Shown here: positions 27,535-36,100 of the stretch, one piece after another | Layout: every line of letters begins with the position of its first letter | How positions within the stretch are numbered: position 1 is the stretch's first letter | NCBI RefSeq assembly: GCF_011440375.1 | Contig: NZ_JAAOIR010000001.1 | Location: forward strand, 1,639,294-1,703,293 | Length of the DNA stretch: 64,000 bases | Origin: Halorubellus sp. JP-L1 | GTDB lineage: Archaea > Halobacteriota > Halobacteria > Halobacteriales > Natrialbaceae | Direction: 5' to 3' | Notes under the pieces: model-generated | Seen by the model: the letters and a program-made list of their open reading frames with translations, nothing else | What the model was told of the DNA's origin: nothing | Database searches by the model: none | Translations under genes and position numbers: made by a program

Positions 27535-27906
27535 ATGAGCTGCTACGAACTCGAAGCCCTACGACTCGGCCTGATGAACGTCCTCGGCACCGACGACCGC
27601 GCCGCGCGCGAGCACGCCGAGAAAGAACTCGACGGGCACCTCGACGGTCCCGTCGAGGCGCTCGCGAACGCGGAGAGCCTCGCCGCCATCGAACGCCACC
27701 TCGACGCCGCGCTCGTCGACCTCGAAGCGGAGATCGCGGCGACGGACGCCGACGACCCCGAGTACGATTACCTGCGCGGGCGGCTCGTCGCCGTCCGCGA
27801 CGCCGAACGCGCCGTCGCCCGTCTCACGACCCAGGGCGAGAGCGTCCTCGACGGGCTCGGGGACGCCCACGACGTCCTGCACGAGGCGTTCCCCGTCGAT
27901 GAGTGA
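27535..27906 (+). CDS. DUF3209 family protein
   Basis: A 123-residue, all-helical acidic protein that starts MSCYELEALRLGLMNVLG. Helical blocks include EHAEKELDGHL, LAAIERHLDAALVDLEAEI and DAERAVARLTTQGESVLDGL. It matches DUF3209, found in haloarchaeal cobalamin clusters next to cbiX; function unknown. The conserved His and Cys positions (Cys3, His32 region, His117) could bind metal, but this is speculation. It begins 7 nt after cbiX and overlaps the next gene by 8 nt. Confidence 0.8.
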   Translation: MSCYELEALRLGLMNVLGTDDRAAREHAEKELDGHLDGPVEALANAESLAAIERHLDAALVDLEAEIAATDADDPEYDYLRGRLVAVRDAERAVARLTTQGESVLDGLGDAHDVLHEAFPVDE

Positions 27907-29152
27907 GCGCGATGCGTGGACGAACGCGAGCCCGGACGAACGCGCCGCCGTCTCGCTCGGAGACGTCGACCCGGCGCGGTCGCACCACGCCGGCCGCCGG
28001 TCCGCGGTCGCGTTCACCGGGGACGTCGTCGTCGCCGGCAGCGCGGACGGCGACGTCGTCGCGTTCGATCGCGAGACGCTCGCCGAACGCTGGCGCACAT
28101 CGCCCGCGGCCGGCGACGACCCGTCGGTCGTCTCGATAGCGGTCTACGACGGCGGGCTCCTGGCCGGGGAGCGCTCCGCCCGCGGTGGCGTTCGCTGCCT
28201 CGACCCGTCCAACGGCAGCGTCCGCTTCCGCATCGAGACGCGCGAGGACGTCGGTCGCCCGCAGCGCCGGACGCGGTTCTTCCTGCCGTTCGTCGTCGAC
28301 GTCGTCGGCGACGGCGAGCGCGCGTACGTCGCGTCGCGGCGCTACGAGCGCGACGGCGACGACCGCGTCTTCCGCAGCGTCGTGTTCGCGCTCGACGCCG
28401 ACGGGGCGCGCACGTGGACGTACGAGACCGACGCCTCGGTGATCGCGCTCGACGCGCGCGACGACCGACTGGCGGTCGCGCACAACCGCTGTCCGGGCGC
28501 GGACCAGCACGGCCTCGTCGTGCTCGACGCCGACGCCGGCCGCCGCCGCTACGACTGGGACCCCGGCACCGACGGCCAGCGGCGCGTCGGCGACGTCTCC
28601 CTGCTCGCCGATGGCGCGGTCGTCGCGAGCCACGGCGACTACTGCGGCTACCGGCTCGCCGACGGCGGCCGCGTCCGCTGGCGCGTCGACCTCGCCACGT
28701 CGACCGAGGTGGGCGACGAGACGCTGTACGCGTACCCGAACCACGTCCACGCGACCGAGGACGGCGTCGTCTTCGTCACCGGGAACACGTACCCCGAGGA
28801 CGGCCGCGAGACCGACGGCCTGCACCCCGACGAACACACCGCGTTCGGCGTGTCGCCCGGCGGCGACCGGCGCTGGCGCGCCGACGTCGGCGGGTTCGCG
28901 ACCGAGGTCGCGACCGACGGCGACCGCGTGGTCGTCCCCGGCGCCCAGCACTTCCGAGCGCGAGACGCCGACGGCCACGGCCTCCGCACGTTCGACGTCG
29001 CCGACGGCCCGCTCGAAGACCGCGCGACCGACGGCGTCGTCACCGCCGTCGCGCTCGACGGGGACGCCGTCGCCGCCGTCGAGGAACCCGTCGTCTACCA
29101 CGACGACGGCATCGAGCGCGGCGCGTCCCGACTGCACCGCCACTCCGCGTAG
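27899..29152 (+). CDS. PQQ-like beta-propeller protein of the cob operon
   Basis: A 417-residue protein made of repeated beta blades with motifs such as DVVVAGSADGDVVAFDRET, GGVRCLDPSNGSVRF, VVFALDADGARTWTYET and GLVVLDADAGRRRYDW (shortened). These are PQQ/WD-like propeller repeats. There is no signal peptide, so the protein should be cytosolic, unusual for PQQ-repeat families that are mostly exported. Its place at the end of the cobalamin operon, overlapping DUF3209 by 8 nt, suggests a scaffold or corrinoid-handling role; no function is known. The last codons (RGASRLHRHSA and stop) lie in the first copy of a 31-bp tandem repeat. Confidence 0.75.
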   Translation: MSERDAWTNASPDERAAVSLGDVDPARSHHAGRRSAVAFTGDVVVAGSADGDVVAFDRETLAERWRTSPAAGDDPSVVSIAVYDGGLLAGERSARGGVRCLDPSNGSVRFRIETREDVGRPQRRTRFFLPFVVDVVGDGERAYVASRRYERDGDDRVFRSVVFALDADGARTWTYETDASVIALDARDDRLAVAHNRCPGADQHGLVVLDADAGRRRYDWDPGTDGQRRVGDVSLLADGAVVASHGDYCGYRLADGGRVRWRVDLATSTEVGDETLYAYPNHVHATEDGVVFVTGNTYPEDGRETDGLHPDEHTAFGVSPGGDRRWRADVGGFATEVATDGDRVVVPGAQHFRARDADGHGLRTFDVADGPLEDRATDGVVTAVALDGDAVAAVEEPVVYHDDGIERGASRLHRHSA

Positions 29153-29249
29153 CGCGTCCCGACTGCACCGCCACTCCGCGTAGCGCATCCTGACTGCACC
29201 GCCACTCCGCGTAGCGCGTCCCGACTGCACCGCCACTCCGCGTAGCGCG
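29121..29249. repeat. Four tandem copies of a 31-bp unit at the end of the propeller gene
   Basis: The unit starts GCGCGTCCCGACTGCACCGC and recurs at 29121, 29152, 29183 and 29214 with two substitutions in copy three. Copy one encodes the C-terminus and stop codon of the preceding gene; every further copy also recreates a TAG. Confidence 0.9.
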
Positions 29250-29352
29250 CGTCGTCCAGGCTCCTGTTCTCTCTTTCCGCATCGAGCAGTGGCGATGCGT
29301 CTCGACGGTTCGCTGGTCGGTCGCCAGGAGCAGGTCCGGGGTCGGGTGGCGA

Positions 29353-29730
29353 TCAGTCGGCGGTCGCGTCGTCGACTCCGAGCGGTGGTTCGTCGTCGGG
29401 GCCGAGGCCGAGTTCGTCGGCGTCGTGGCCGAACTCGGCGCGCATGAGTTCGGGGACGTCCTCTGGCGTGACGTCGCTGTACCAGCGGCTCCGTGGGTGG
29501 ATGGCGATGGCAGTACCGTCTGCGCTGCAAAGTCCGAGGCACGTCGTCTCGGCGAGCTGGACGGGCGACCAGAAGACGCCGCGGTCGCGGAGCCAGTCCG
29601 CGACTGCGTCGTAGACGGCGTCGCCGTGGGCGTCCGCGCAGGCGGCGTAGTCGCTGTCGCGGGCGTTCGTGCAGACGAGGACGTGGTCGGTGAACCCGCT
29701 GTCTTCGATCTCTCGAGTGCGGTCGCGCAT
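29353..29730 (-). CDS. Thioredoxin-like [2Fe-2S] ferredoxin next to cbtA
   Basis: A 125-residue protein that begins MRDRTREIEDSGFTDHVLVC. Cys pattern: LVCTNARDSDYAAC (two Cys, 10 residues between) and ETTCLGLCSADGTAI (CxxxC), the four ligands of a thioredoxin-fold [2Fe-2S] ferredoxin. The C-terminus resembles the ferredoxin tail of CbiX (AIHPRSRWYSDVTPEDVPEL). It may be an electron donor in cobalamin synthesis or cobalt reduction. The ATG overlaps the cbtA stop by 1 nt, so the two are one operon. Confidence 0.82.
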   Translation of the reverse strand: MRDRTREIEDSGFTDHVLVCTNARDSDYAACADAHGDAVYDAVADWLRDRGVFWSPVQLAETTCLGLCSADGTAIAIHPRSRWYSDVTPEDVPELMRAEFGHDADELGLGPDDEPPLGVDDATAD

Positions 29731-30515
29731 CAGTCCGCGCTCGCCGCCGCCGGGGCGTGGTCGTCGCCGAGTCCGGGAGTATTCGTCGCGCCGCCCGGCG
29801 CTGGCTGGAGGTGGGCGTGCGTCGCCGCGAGGACGAGCCAGAGGACGAGCTGTCCGAAGGCGACGGCACCGACGTAGCCCGCGGCGAGCCCGTCTGGCAG
29901 GGCTGCGCTCGCGGCTGCAGGGGCAGTCGGTACTGGAGCGATGACGCCGACGGTCGCGAGTACGAGCAGCGGTACGCTCGCAGCGAGCGCGCCTACCGGT
30001 CGGCTCGCTGCGGCGCGACCGCGCCGGTACCCGACCACGGCGAGCGCGCACGCGAGTGCGCCGGCGAGCATCGTCGCGGCGTAGACGCCGAGTCGCGTCT
30101 CGACGGAGAGTGCGGCCTCGACGCCCGGCGGCGTGGGCGGGAGGACGAGCCACGGCGCGCCCGAGACGGTGACGAACCCGGCAGCCCCGAGCACGTAGCT
30201 CCGCGCGCCGCCGGTGCCGGGGATGGCGGGTTCGAGCAGGTAGAACGCGCCGCCGAAGGCGACGACGCCGAGGAGCAGTCCCCAGAGCACGCCGCCGGCG
30301 ACGCTCGCCGCGGTCGTCGTCGCAGCCGACACCGCGCTCGCCGCGTGCTCGTGGCCGTCGCCCTCGTGCGCGCCGCCGCCGGCGTGGTGGTCGCCGTGGC
30401 CGAGTTCCTCGGCGACGCCGACGAGCGGGGTCCCGACGAGCGCGACGAACAGGCCGAAGACGAGGCCAGCGACGACGCCGGCCTTCGCGCCGCGGACGAG
30501 GTGGGCGACGAGCAT
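29730..30515 (-). CDS. cbtA: CbtA family cobalt transporter subunit
   Basis: A 261-residue membrane protein with about six hydrophobic segments (for example AGVVAGLVFGLFVALVGTPL, GVLWGLLLGVVAFGGAFYLL). A His-rich loop after helix 1 (HGDHHAGGGAHEGDGHEHA) is suited to bind Co2+. This is the CbtA pattern, proposed as part of a cobalt uptake system with the small partner CbtB. Its start overlaps the cbtB stop by 1 nt. The placement beside cobalamin genes supports cobalt as the metal. Confidence 0.88.
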   Translation of the reverse strand: MLVAHLVRGAKAGVVAGLVFGLFVALVGTPLVGVAEELGHGDHHAGGGAHEGDGHEHAASAVSAATTTAASVAGGVLWGLLLGVVAFGGAFYLLEPAIPGTGGARSYVLGAAGFVTVSGAPWLVLPPTPPGVEAALSVETRLGVYAATMLAGALACALAVVGYRRGRAAASRPVGALAASVPLLVLATVGVIAPVPTAPAAASAALPDGLAAGYVGAVAFGQLVLWLVLAATHAHLQPAPGGATNTPGLGDDHAPAAASAD

Positions 30516-30703
30516 CAGTGACAGACGACGCCGGCGGCGTGCCGGAAGTTGTGCAGGGAGTCGTGCGCTGCGGGGTCCTGGAGGACCAGCAAGGTGAACG
30601 CGATCGCTGCGACGAGCCCGAGCCCGGTCGCGATCTGGCCTGCGGTGAGGGTGGTGCGTGCGCGGTCGAAGCGGTCGTGGACGGTGTCCTGTGCGGCCGA
30701 CAT
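30515..30703 (-). CDS. cbtB: CbtB family cobalt transporter subunit
   Basis: A 62-residue protein with a single membrane helix (AGQIATGLGLVAAIAFTLLVLQ) and a C-terminal metal-binding motif, HDSLHNFRHAAGVVCH, rich in His with a final Cys-His. This short form is the expected CbtB layout. It is the first gene of the minus-strand cbtB-cbtA-ferredoxin operon. Upstream, TTTTACAA in the minus-strand sense lies about 35 nt before the ATG, inside a CAA-N6-TTG dyad. Confidence 0.88.
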   Translation of the reverse strand: MSAAQDTVHDRFDRARTTLTAGQIATGLGLVAAIAFTLLVLQDPAAHDSLHNFRHAAGVVCH

Positions 30704-30720
30704 ACTAAATCTGGATTGGA

Positions 30721-30743
30721 CAAGAACAAGTGAGATTGTAAAA
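30721..30743 (-). promoter_or_regulatory. CAA-N6-TTG dyad at the cbtB promoter
   Basis: AGAACAA (30723-30729 region) and TTGTAAA (30736-30742) flank a 6-nt spacer, the same layout as the perfect palindrome at cbiT. It overlaps the TATA-like TTTTACAA of the minus-strand cbtB promoter. Candidate operator, based on similarity and place only. Confidence 0.5.
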
Positions 30744-30764
30744 GTTTCGTGTCTGTTCGACTGT

Positions 30765-30866
30765 CGGCCGACCGCGTCGTTGAGGCGAGCTACGACCGGC
30801 GGCCGACCGCGTCGTTGAGGCGAGCTACGACCGGCGGCCGACCGCGTCGTTGAGGCGAGCTACGGC
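30765..30866. repeat. About 2.9 tandem copies of a 35-bp unit at the end of the chelatase gene
   Basis: The unit starts CGGCCGACCGCGTCGTTGAG and recurs at 30765, 30800 and 30835. The stop codon of the minus-strand chelatase gene (30860-30862) is in the copy nearest to that gene. Confidence 0.88.
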
Positions 30867-33148
30867 CCTCGACCGGCCGCGTCGGCGACCGTCGCGTCCA
30901 CGCGCTCCGCCGTGAGCGCCGAGAGCGGTACGCGCTCGCCGTCGCTCGCCGCCACGAGCGCATCCGTCACCGTCGCGCGCTCGTCGCCGCCGGCGTCCAC
31001 GACCACGACGGCCGCGTCCCGCTCGGCGAGCCCGCGGGCCGCCCGCCGCGTCGCCGCCACCGGGCTTCCGTCGGCGACGTTCGCCCGGCCGTCGGTCACG
31101 ACGACCACGACGCTCGCGGCCGGGTCCGCACGGTCCAGCACGCGACCGGCCGTCCGCAGGCCCGCCGGCAGCGGCGTCCGATCGCCGGTCGGCAGCGACT
31201 TCAGGTGCCGAGCGGCGAGCGTGACGCTGTCCGTCGGCGGCAGCAACACCTCGGCGTCCTCGCCCGCGAACGCGACGAACCCGACGGCGTCCCGGTGCTG
31301 GTACGCGTCCTCCAGCAGGTCGAGCACGGTGCCCTTCGCCGCGCGCATCGCCGGCCGCATCGACGCGCTCGCGTCCACGACGAACAGCACGAGCGCCGAC
31401 GCCTCGCCCGCCCTGACCGACGCGCGCAGGTCCCGGGACTCGACGGCGTCCGCGCCGCGAGCGCTCGCCGCGCGCACCGACGCCGCAGCGTCCACGCTCG
31501 AACTGGACGCGTCCGCCCGCTCGGTCCGCACCCGCGGCCCCGTCGCGTCCACGCTCGGCGACCTCGCGGCCCGCGACCCGCTCCCGGACCCGACGTCGCC
31601 GACCGGGTCCGGCGGTTCGAGGTCCGGTGCGGTCGCCTCGCCGACGCCTGCGCGCTCCTGGCCCGCCACCAGCGGCGTCCCGGACTCCTCGTCGTCCGCG
31701 TCCGCATCCGGCCGCTCCGCGTCGGCGTCCTCGAACCCGCCGTCTTCGCGCCCATCACCGCCCGCTTGCCGCGGTCGCGGACTCGCGTCCTGCGAGGCGT
31801 CCCCGTCGGTATCGTCCCCCGGCTTCTCGCCGTCGCCGGCCGCATCGTCGGTGTTTTCGCCGTCGTCGGCCGCATCGTCGGTGTTTTCGCCGTCGTCGGC
31901 CGTCGGCGTCGCCGCGCCGGCCGTCCCCTCGCCCTCGTCCGAACCGTCCGGCTCCGGGGCCGCGTCGCCGGCGGTCGTCCCTCCTTCGTCGCCGCCGGGG
32001 TCCGCGGCGTCGTCGGTGGTCTCGCGTCCGTCGCCGTCTGCCGAGGCGTCGCCGTCTCCCGTCTCCTCGCCACCGTTCGCCCCGTCGTCGCCGTCCCCTG
32101 CGTCCCCGTCACCGTCCTCGAAGTGCTCGTCGATCACGTCCGCGGCGTCGGGGGCGTCCTCGAACGGTTGGGTGCGGAGGCGGTGCGGGAGCGCGTACCG
32201 GGCGGCCGCCTCGACGTCCTCCCGTTCGACGACGTCGCGGCCGTCGAGTGCGGCGAGGGCGCGTGCGGTCCGGGCGGTCGCGATGTCGCCGCGGTGGCCG
32301 TCGACGCCGGCGTCCCGGCAGAGTTCCGCGACCTCGGCGCGCAGGTCGCCGGAGAGCGAGACGTCGTCGATGCGGGTCCTGGCGTCGAGCAGTCGCTCGC
32401 GGGAGTCGTCGCCGTTGCCGTCGTCGTCGGGTTCTACGGCCGCCGTATCGTCGTCGAGCGCCTGGTCGATGATGGCGACGCGGTCGTCGACGGCGTCGCA
32501 GCCGGTGACCGTCGCCTGGAGCGCGAAGCGGTCGCGGAGTTGGGGGCGGAGGTCGCCCTCCTCGGGGTTCATCGTGCCGACGAGCGCGAACGCGGCGGGA
32601 TGGGTGACGCTGACGCCGTCGCGCTCCACGCGGTTGACCCCGCTGGCGGCGGCGGACAGCAGGACGTCGACGAGGTGGTCGTCGAGGAGGTTCACCTCGT
32701 CGACGTAGAGGATGCCACGGTGGGCGCGCGCGAGCAGGCCGGGGTCGAACGTGTGCTCGCCGTCGAGCGCGTCGGAGACGGAGAGCGTGCCGACGACGCG
32801 CTCGCGGGTCGCACCGAGCGGGAGCGTGACGAGCGGCACGGGTCGCGTCGTCATCGGCGGGTCCGCGCGAGACTGGCAGTCCGCGCACTGGAGCGCCGGG
32901 TCCTCGGGGTGACAGCCGAACTCGCAGTCGGCGACGGCGCGCTGGTCGGGGAGCAGGTCGGCCAGTCCCTGGACGGCGGTGGACTTCGCCGTGCCCTTCT
33001 CGCCCTGAACGAGGAGACCGTCGAGGTCGTCGTCGACGGCGACCGCGAGCAGCGCCTCCTTGAGTTCGCGCTGGCCGACGACGTCGTCGAACGCCGGCCG
33101 GTCGCGGCGGGCGTGCGAGGGTTTTTTGTGACCACCGTAATCAATCAT
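30860..33148 (-). CDS. chlID: Cobalt/magnesium chelatase AAA+ and VWA subunit (ChlI-ChlD fusion type)
   Basis: A 762-residue protein. The AAA+ domain (about 20-330) has Walker A GEKGTAKST, a four-Cys insert (CEFGCHPEDPALQCADC), Walker B YVDEVNLL and the sensor region NPEEGDLRPQLRDRF. A very long acidic, low-complexity linker (about 385-560) has repeats of TDDAADDGEN type. The C-terminal von Willebrand A domain (about 600-760) has the MIDAS motif DASASM. It should power CobN for late cobalt insertion. The ATG at 33148 is chosen because the longer frame is antisense to cobN. Only 34 bp separate it from the cobN start, so both share one compact divergent promoter. Confidence 0.87.
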   Translation of the reverse strand: MIDYGGHKKPSHARRDRPAFDDVVGQRELKEALLAVAVDDDLDGLLVQGEKGTAKSTAVQGLADLLPDQRAVADCEFGCHPEDPALQCADCQSRADPPMTTRPVPLVTLPLGATRERVVGTLSVSDALDGEHTFDPGLLARAHRGILYVDEVNLLDDHLVDVLLSAAASGVNRVERDGVSVTHPAAFALVGTMNPEEGDLRPQLRDRFALQATVTGCDAVDDRVAIIDQALDDDTAAVEPDDDGNGDDSRERLLDARTRIDDVSLSGDLRAEVAELCRDAGVDGHRGDIATARTARALAALDGRDVVEREDVEAAARYALPHRLRTQPFEDAPDAADVIDEHFEDGDGDAGDGDDGANGGEETGDGDASADGDGRETTDDAADPGGDEGGTTAGDAAPEPDGSDEGEGTAGAATPTADDGENTDDAADDGENTDDAAGDGEKPGDDTDGDASQDASPRPRQAGGDGREDGGFEDADAERPDADADDEESGTPLVAGQERAGVGEATAPDLEPPDPVGDVGSGSGSRAARSPSVDATGPRVRTERADASSSSVDAAASVRAASARGADAVESRDLRASVRAGEASALVLFVVDASASMRPAMRAAKGTVLDLLEDAYQHRDAVGFVAFAGEDAEVLLPPTDSVTLAARHLKSLPTGDRTPLPAGLRTAGRVLDRADPAASVVVVVTDGRANVADGSPVAATRRAARGLAERDAAVVVVDAGGDERATVTDALVAASDGERVPLSALTAERVDATVADAAGRGP

Positions 33149-33182
33149 GGTTGTAGTAGAACAATAGAGGTTTAACAACGTT
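33149..33182. promoter_or_regulatory. 34-bp divergent promoter between chlID and cobN with CAA-N6-TT element
   Basis: The whole gap contains TAGAACAA (33157-33164), a 6-nt spacer and TTTAAC (33171-33176). This matches one arm of the cbiT palindrome closely and the other loosely. GTTAAACC read on the minus strand (33170-33177) is a TATA candidate for chlID. GGTTGT and ACAAC at the borders form another dyad. Both mRNAs must be nearly leaderless. Confidence 0.5.
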
Positions 33183-36100
33183 ATGCCACAGATCGGCCTG
33201 TACACAGCGACCGAGAACGAACTGGGCGCCGTCCAGCGCGCGGCCGGGCGCGTCGACACCGACCTCGTCGCTCGCTCCGAGAGCGACCTCGACGGCCAGG
33301 ACGACGTCGCCGACTTCCTCGACGAACTCGAGGACGCCACCGCCGTCGTGCTCTGGCTGCACGGCGCCGAGGACAGCATGCCCGGCTACGAGCACGTCGT
33401 CGAGACGCTCCGCGACGCCGGCGTCCCGCTCGTCGTCAAGTCCACCGGCGACGCCTACGCGCACGAGGACACCACCGTCGACGCCGAGACGCGCGAGACC
33501 GTCTACGAGTACTTAGAACGGGGCGGCACCGCGAACGTCGCGAACTGCCTGCGCTTCCTCGTCGACGAGACGAGCGCCGACGGGGAGACCGACGACGACG
33601 CCGGCCGCGAGTACGACGCACCGGTCGCGCTCCCGACCGAGGGCGTCTACCACCCCGACCACCCGGGTGCGAGCTACGACGAGCTCGTCGCGACGTTCGA
33701 CCCCGACCGACCGACGGTCGCGGTGTGGTTCTACGAGTCCCACTGGACCCACGAGAACACGCGGTACGTCGACGCGCAGGTCCGCGCACTCGAAGCCGAG
33801 GGCGCGAACGCCCTCCCGATCTTCTGCAACCCGGCGACCGATAGCGACGAGCAGGAAGACGCCGAGTGGGTGACCGACGAGTGGCTCGTCGACGACGACG
33901 GGAATCCGGTCGTCGACGCCGTGCTCTCGTCGTTCATGTTCTCGCTCTCCATGGACGAACGCGGCCGGTCGGCCAGCGACGAGGGCGAGGGCGCCCAGGA
34001 GGTGTTCCTCGACCGCCTCGGCGTTCCCGTCCTCCAGACGGTGACGACGATGCGCTCGCGCTCCCGGTACGAAGCCAGCGACACCGGCGTCATGGGGTTC
34101 GAACTCGCGCTCTCCGTCGCCCTCCCCGAGTTCGACGGGAACGTGATCACGCACCCCATCAGCGGGAAGGAACGCACCGACGACGACGCCGGCATCGGCA
34201 CCGCGCCCAAACAGCACTTCCCGATCGAGGACCGCGTCGACCACGCCGCCCGCCTCGCCACGAACTGGGCGCGCCTCGGCTACCTCGAGAACGACGAGAA
34301 GCGCGTCGCGGTCGTTCTCCACAACTACCCGCCGAGCGACGACGGCATCGGCACCGCGTTCGGCCTCGACACCCCCGAGAGCACCGTCAACCTGCTCGAC
34401 GAACTCGGGGCGCGTGGATACGACCTCGACGGGAAGACGCCGCCGAGCGGGCAGGCGCTCGTCGACGACCTCACGAGCCAGTTGACGCTCGACGACCGGT
34501 GGGTCGCGCCCGAGGACGTCCGCGACCTGAGCGTCGACGTCGTCGACTCCGGGCAGTATCGAGACTGGTTCGACGACCTCGACGACCGGTTCCAGGAGCA
34601 CGTGGTCGACGAGTGGGGCGACCCGCCCGATCGCCCGTTCGCGATTCCCGGCGTCGAGTTCGGGAACGTCCTCGTGACCGTGCAGCCGCCGCGCGGGTTC
34701 GGGATGGACCCGTCGAAGGTGTACCACGATTCGGCGCTCCAGCCGCCCCACGACTACGTCGCGTTCTACGCGTGGCTCCGTGAGCGGTTCGCGGCGGACG
34801 CGGTCGTCCACCTCGGCACGCACGGGAGCCTGGAGTGGCTCCCCGGGAAGACCGTCGGCCTCGACGGCGAGAGCGCGCCCGACCAGCTCGTCGACGACCT
34901 CCCGAACGTCTACCCCTACATCGTGAACAACCCCGGGGAGGGCACGCAGGCCAAGCGCCGGTCGTACGCCGCCGTCGTCGACTACCTGACGCCGGTGATG
35001 CGCAACGCCGGCGCGTACGACGAACTCGCCGAACTCGAGGAGCTCGCCTCCCGGTACCGCGAGGCCGGCATGGAGGACGCCCGCAGCGACGACGGCGAGG
35101 CGCTCGCCGACCGCCTCCGCGAACTCGTCCACGAACTCGACCTCGCACTCGAACTCGGCATCGAGGGCGACGTCGAGGAGAAGGTGGACGTCCGCGGTCC
35201 CGAGGAGGCTGGAACGACGCTCGCGGAAGGCGAAGTTGCGGGCGATAGCGTCGACGTCGAGGAGCTCGTCGAGCGCGTCCACGAGTACGTCACGGACGTG
35301 AAGACGACGCAGATCCGGATGGGGCTGCACACGCTGAGCGAGCCCCCCGAGGGCGAGCGCCTCGTCGAGTACCTCGTCGCGCTCACGAGGCTGGAGAACC
35401 CGGGCGCGCCGAGTCTCCGGGAGAGCGTCGCTGGCGTGCTCGGCGTCGACCACGAGCGGATGCTCGACGAACCCGGCACCTACGCAGACGACCTCGGGAT
35501 GACGTACGCCGAGGCCGCCGACGAGGTGTACGAGACGTGTCTCGAACTCGTCGAGCACCTCGCCGCGAGCGGCTTCGACGCCGAGGCGATCAACTGGAAC
35601 CTCCTCGTCGTCGACCTCGACCCGCTCGGCGACGGCCGAGCCGAGAGCGGTGCGCACGGCGCCCTGCGGGAGGTCCTCCGGTTCGTCTGCGAGGAGGCGC
35701 AGCCGCGCGTCGACGGGGCGAGCGCCGAGGTCCCGCGTACCGCGGACGCGCTCGACGGGGAGTACGTCCCGCCGGGCGGGAGCGGCGCGCCGACGCGCGG
35801 CGGCGTCGACCTGCTACCCACGGCGCGGAACTTCTACACGCTCGACCCCCGGAAGGTGCCCGCGCGCTCGGCGTGGCACGTCGGCAAGCAGGTCGCCGAC
35901 GGCGTGGCCGAACGCCACATGGAGGACGAGGGAGAGTACCCCGAGGAGGTCGGCGTGGTCGCGTGGGGGACGCCGACGGTGCGCACCCGCGGGGAGACCA
36001 TCGCGCAGGTACTGGCGCTGATGGGCGTCGAACCCGAGTGGACCGACGCCGGGCGCGTCGACGACGTCGAACCTATCCCGCTCGAGGAACTCGACCGGCC

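Noticed and set aside
29121..29249. The tandem 31-bp repeats as a CRISPR array
   Set aside because: There are no spacers between copies; units are directly joined and no cas genes are near.
20018..33182. A cobalamin riboswitch upstream of the cob operons
   Set aside because: Leaders are at most a few dozen nt, and B12-box-like sequence is not seen; the dyads at promoters are a better explanation for regulation.
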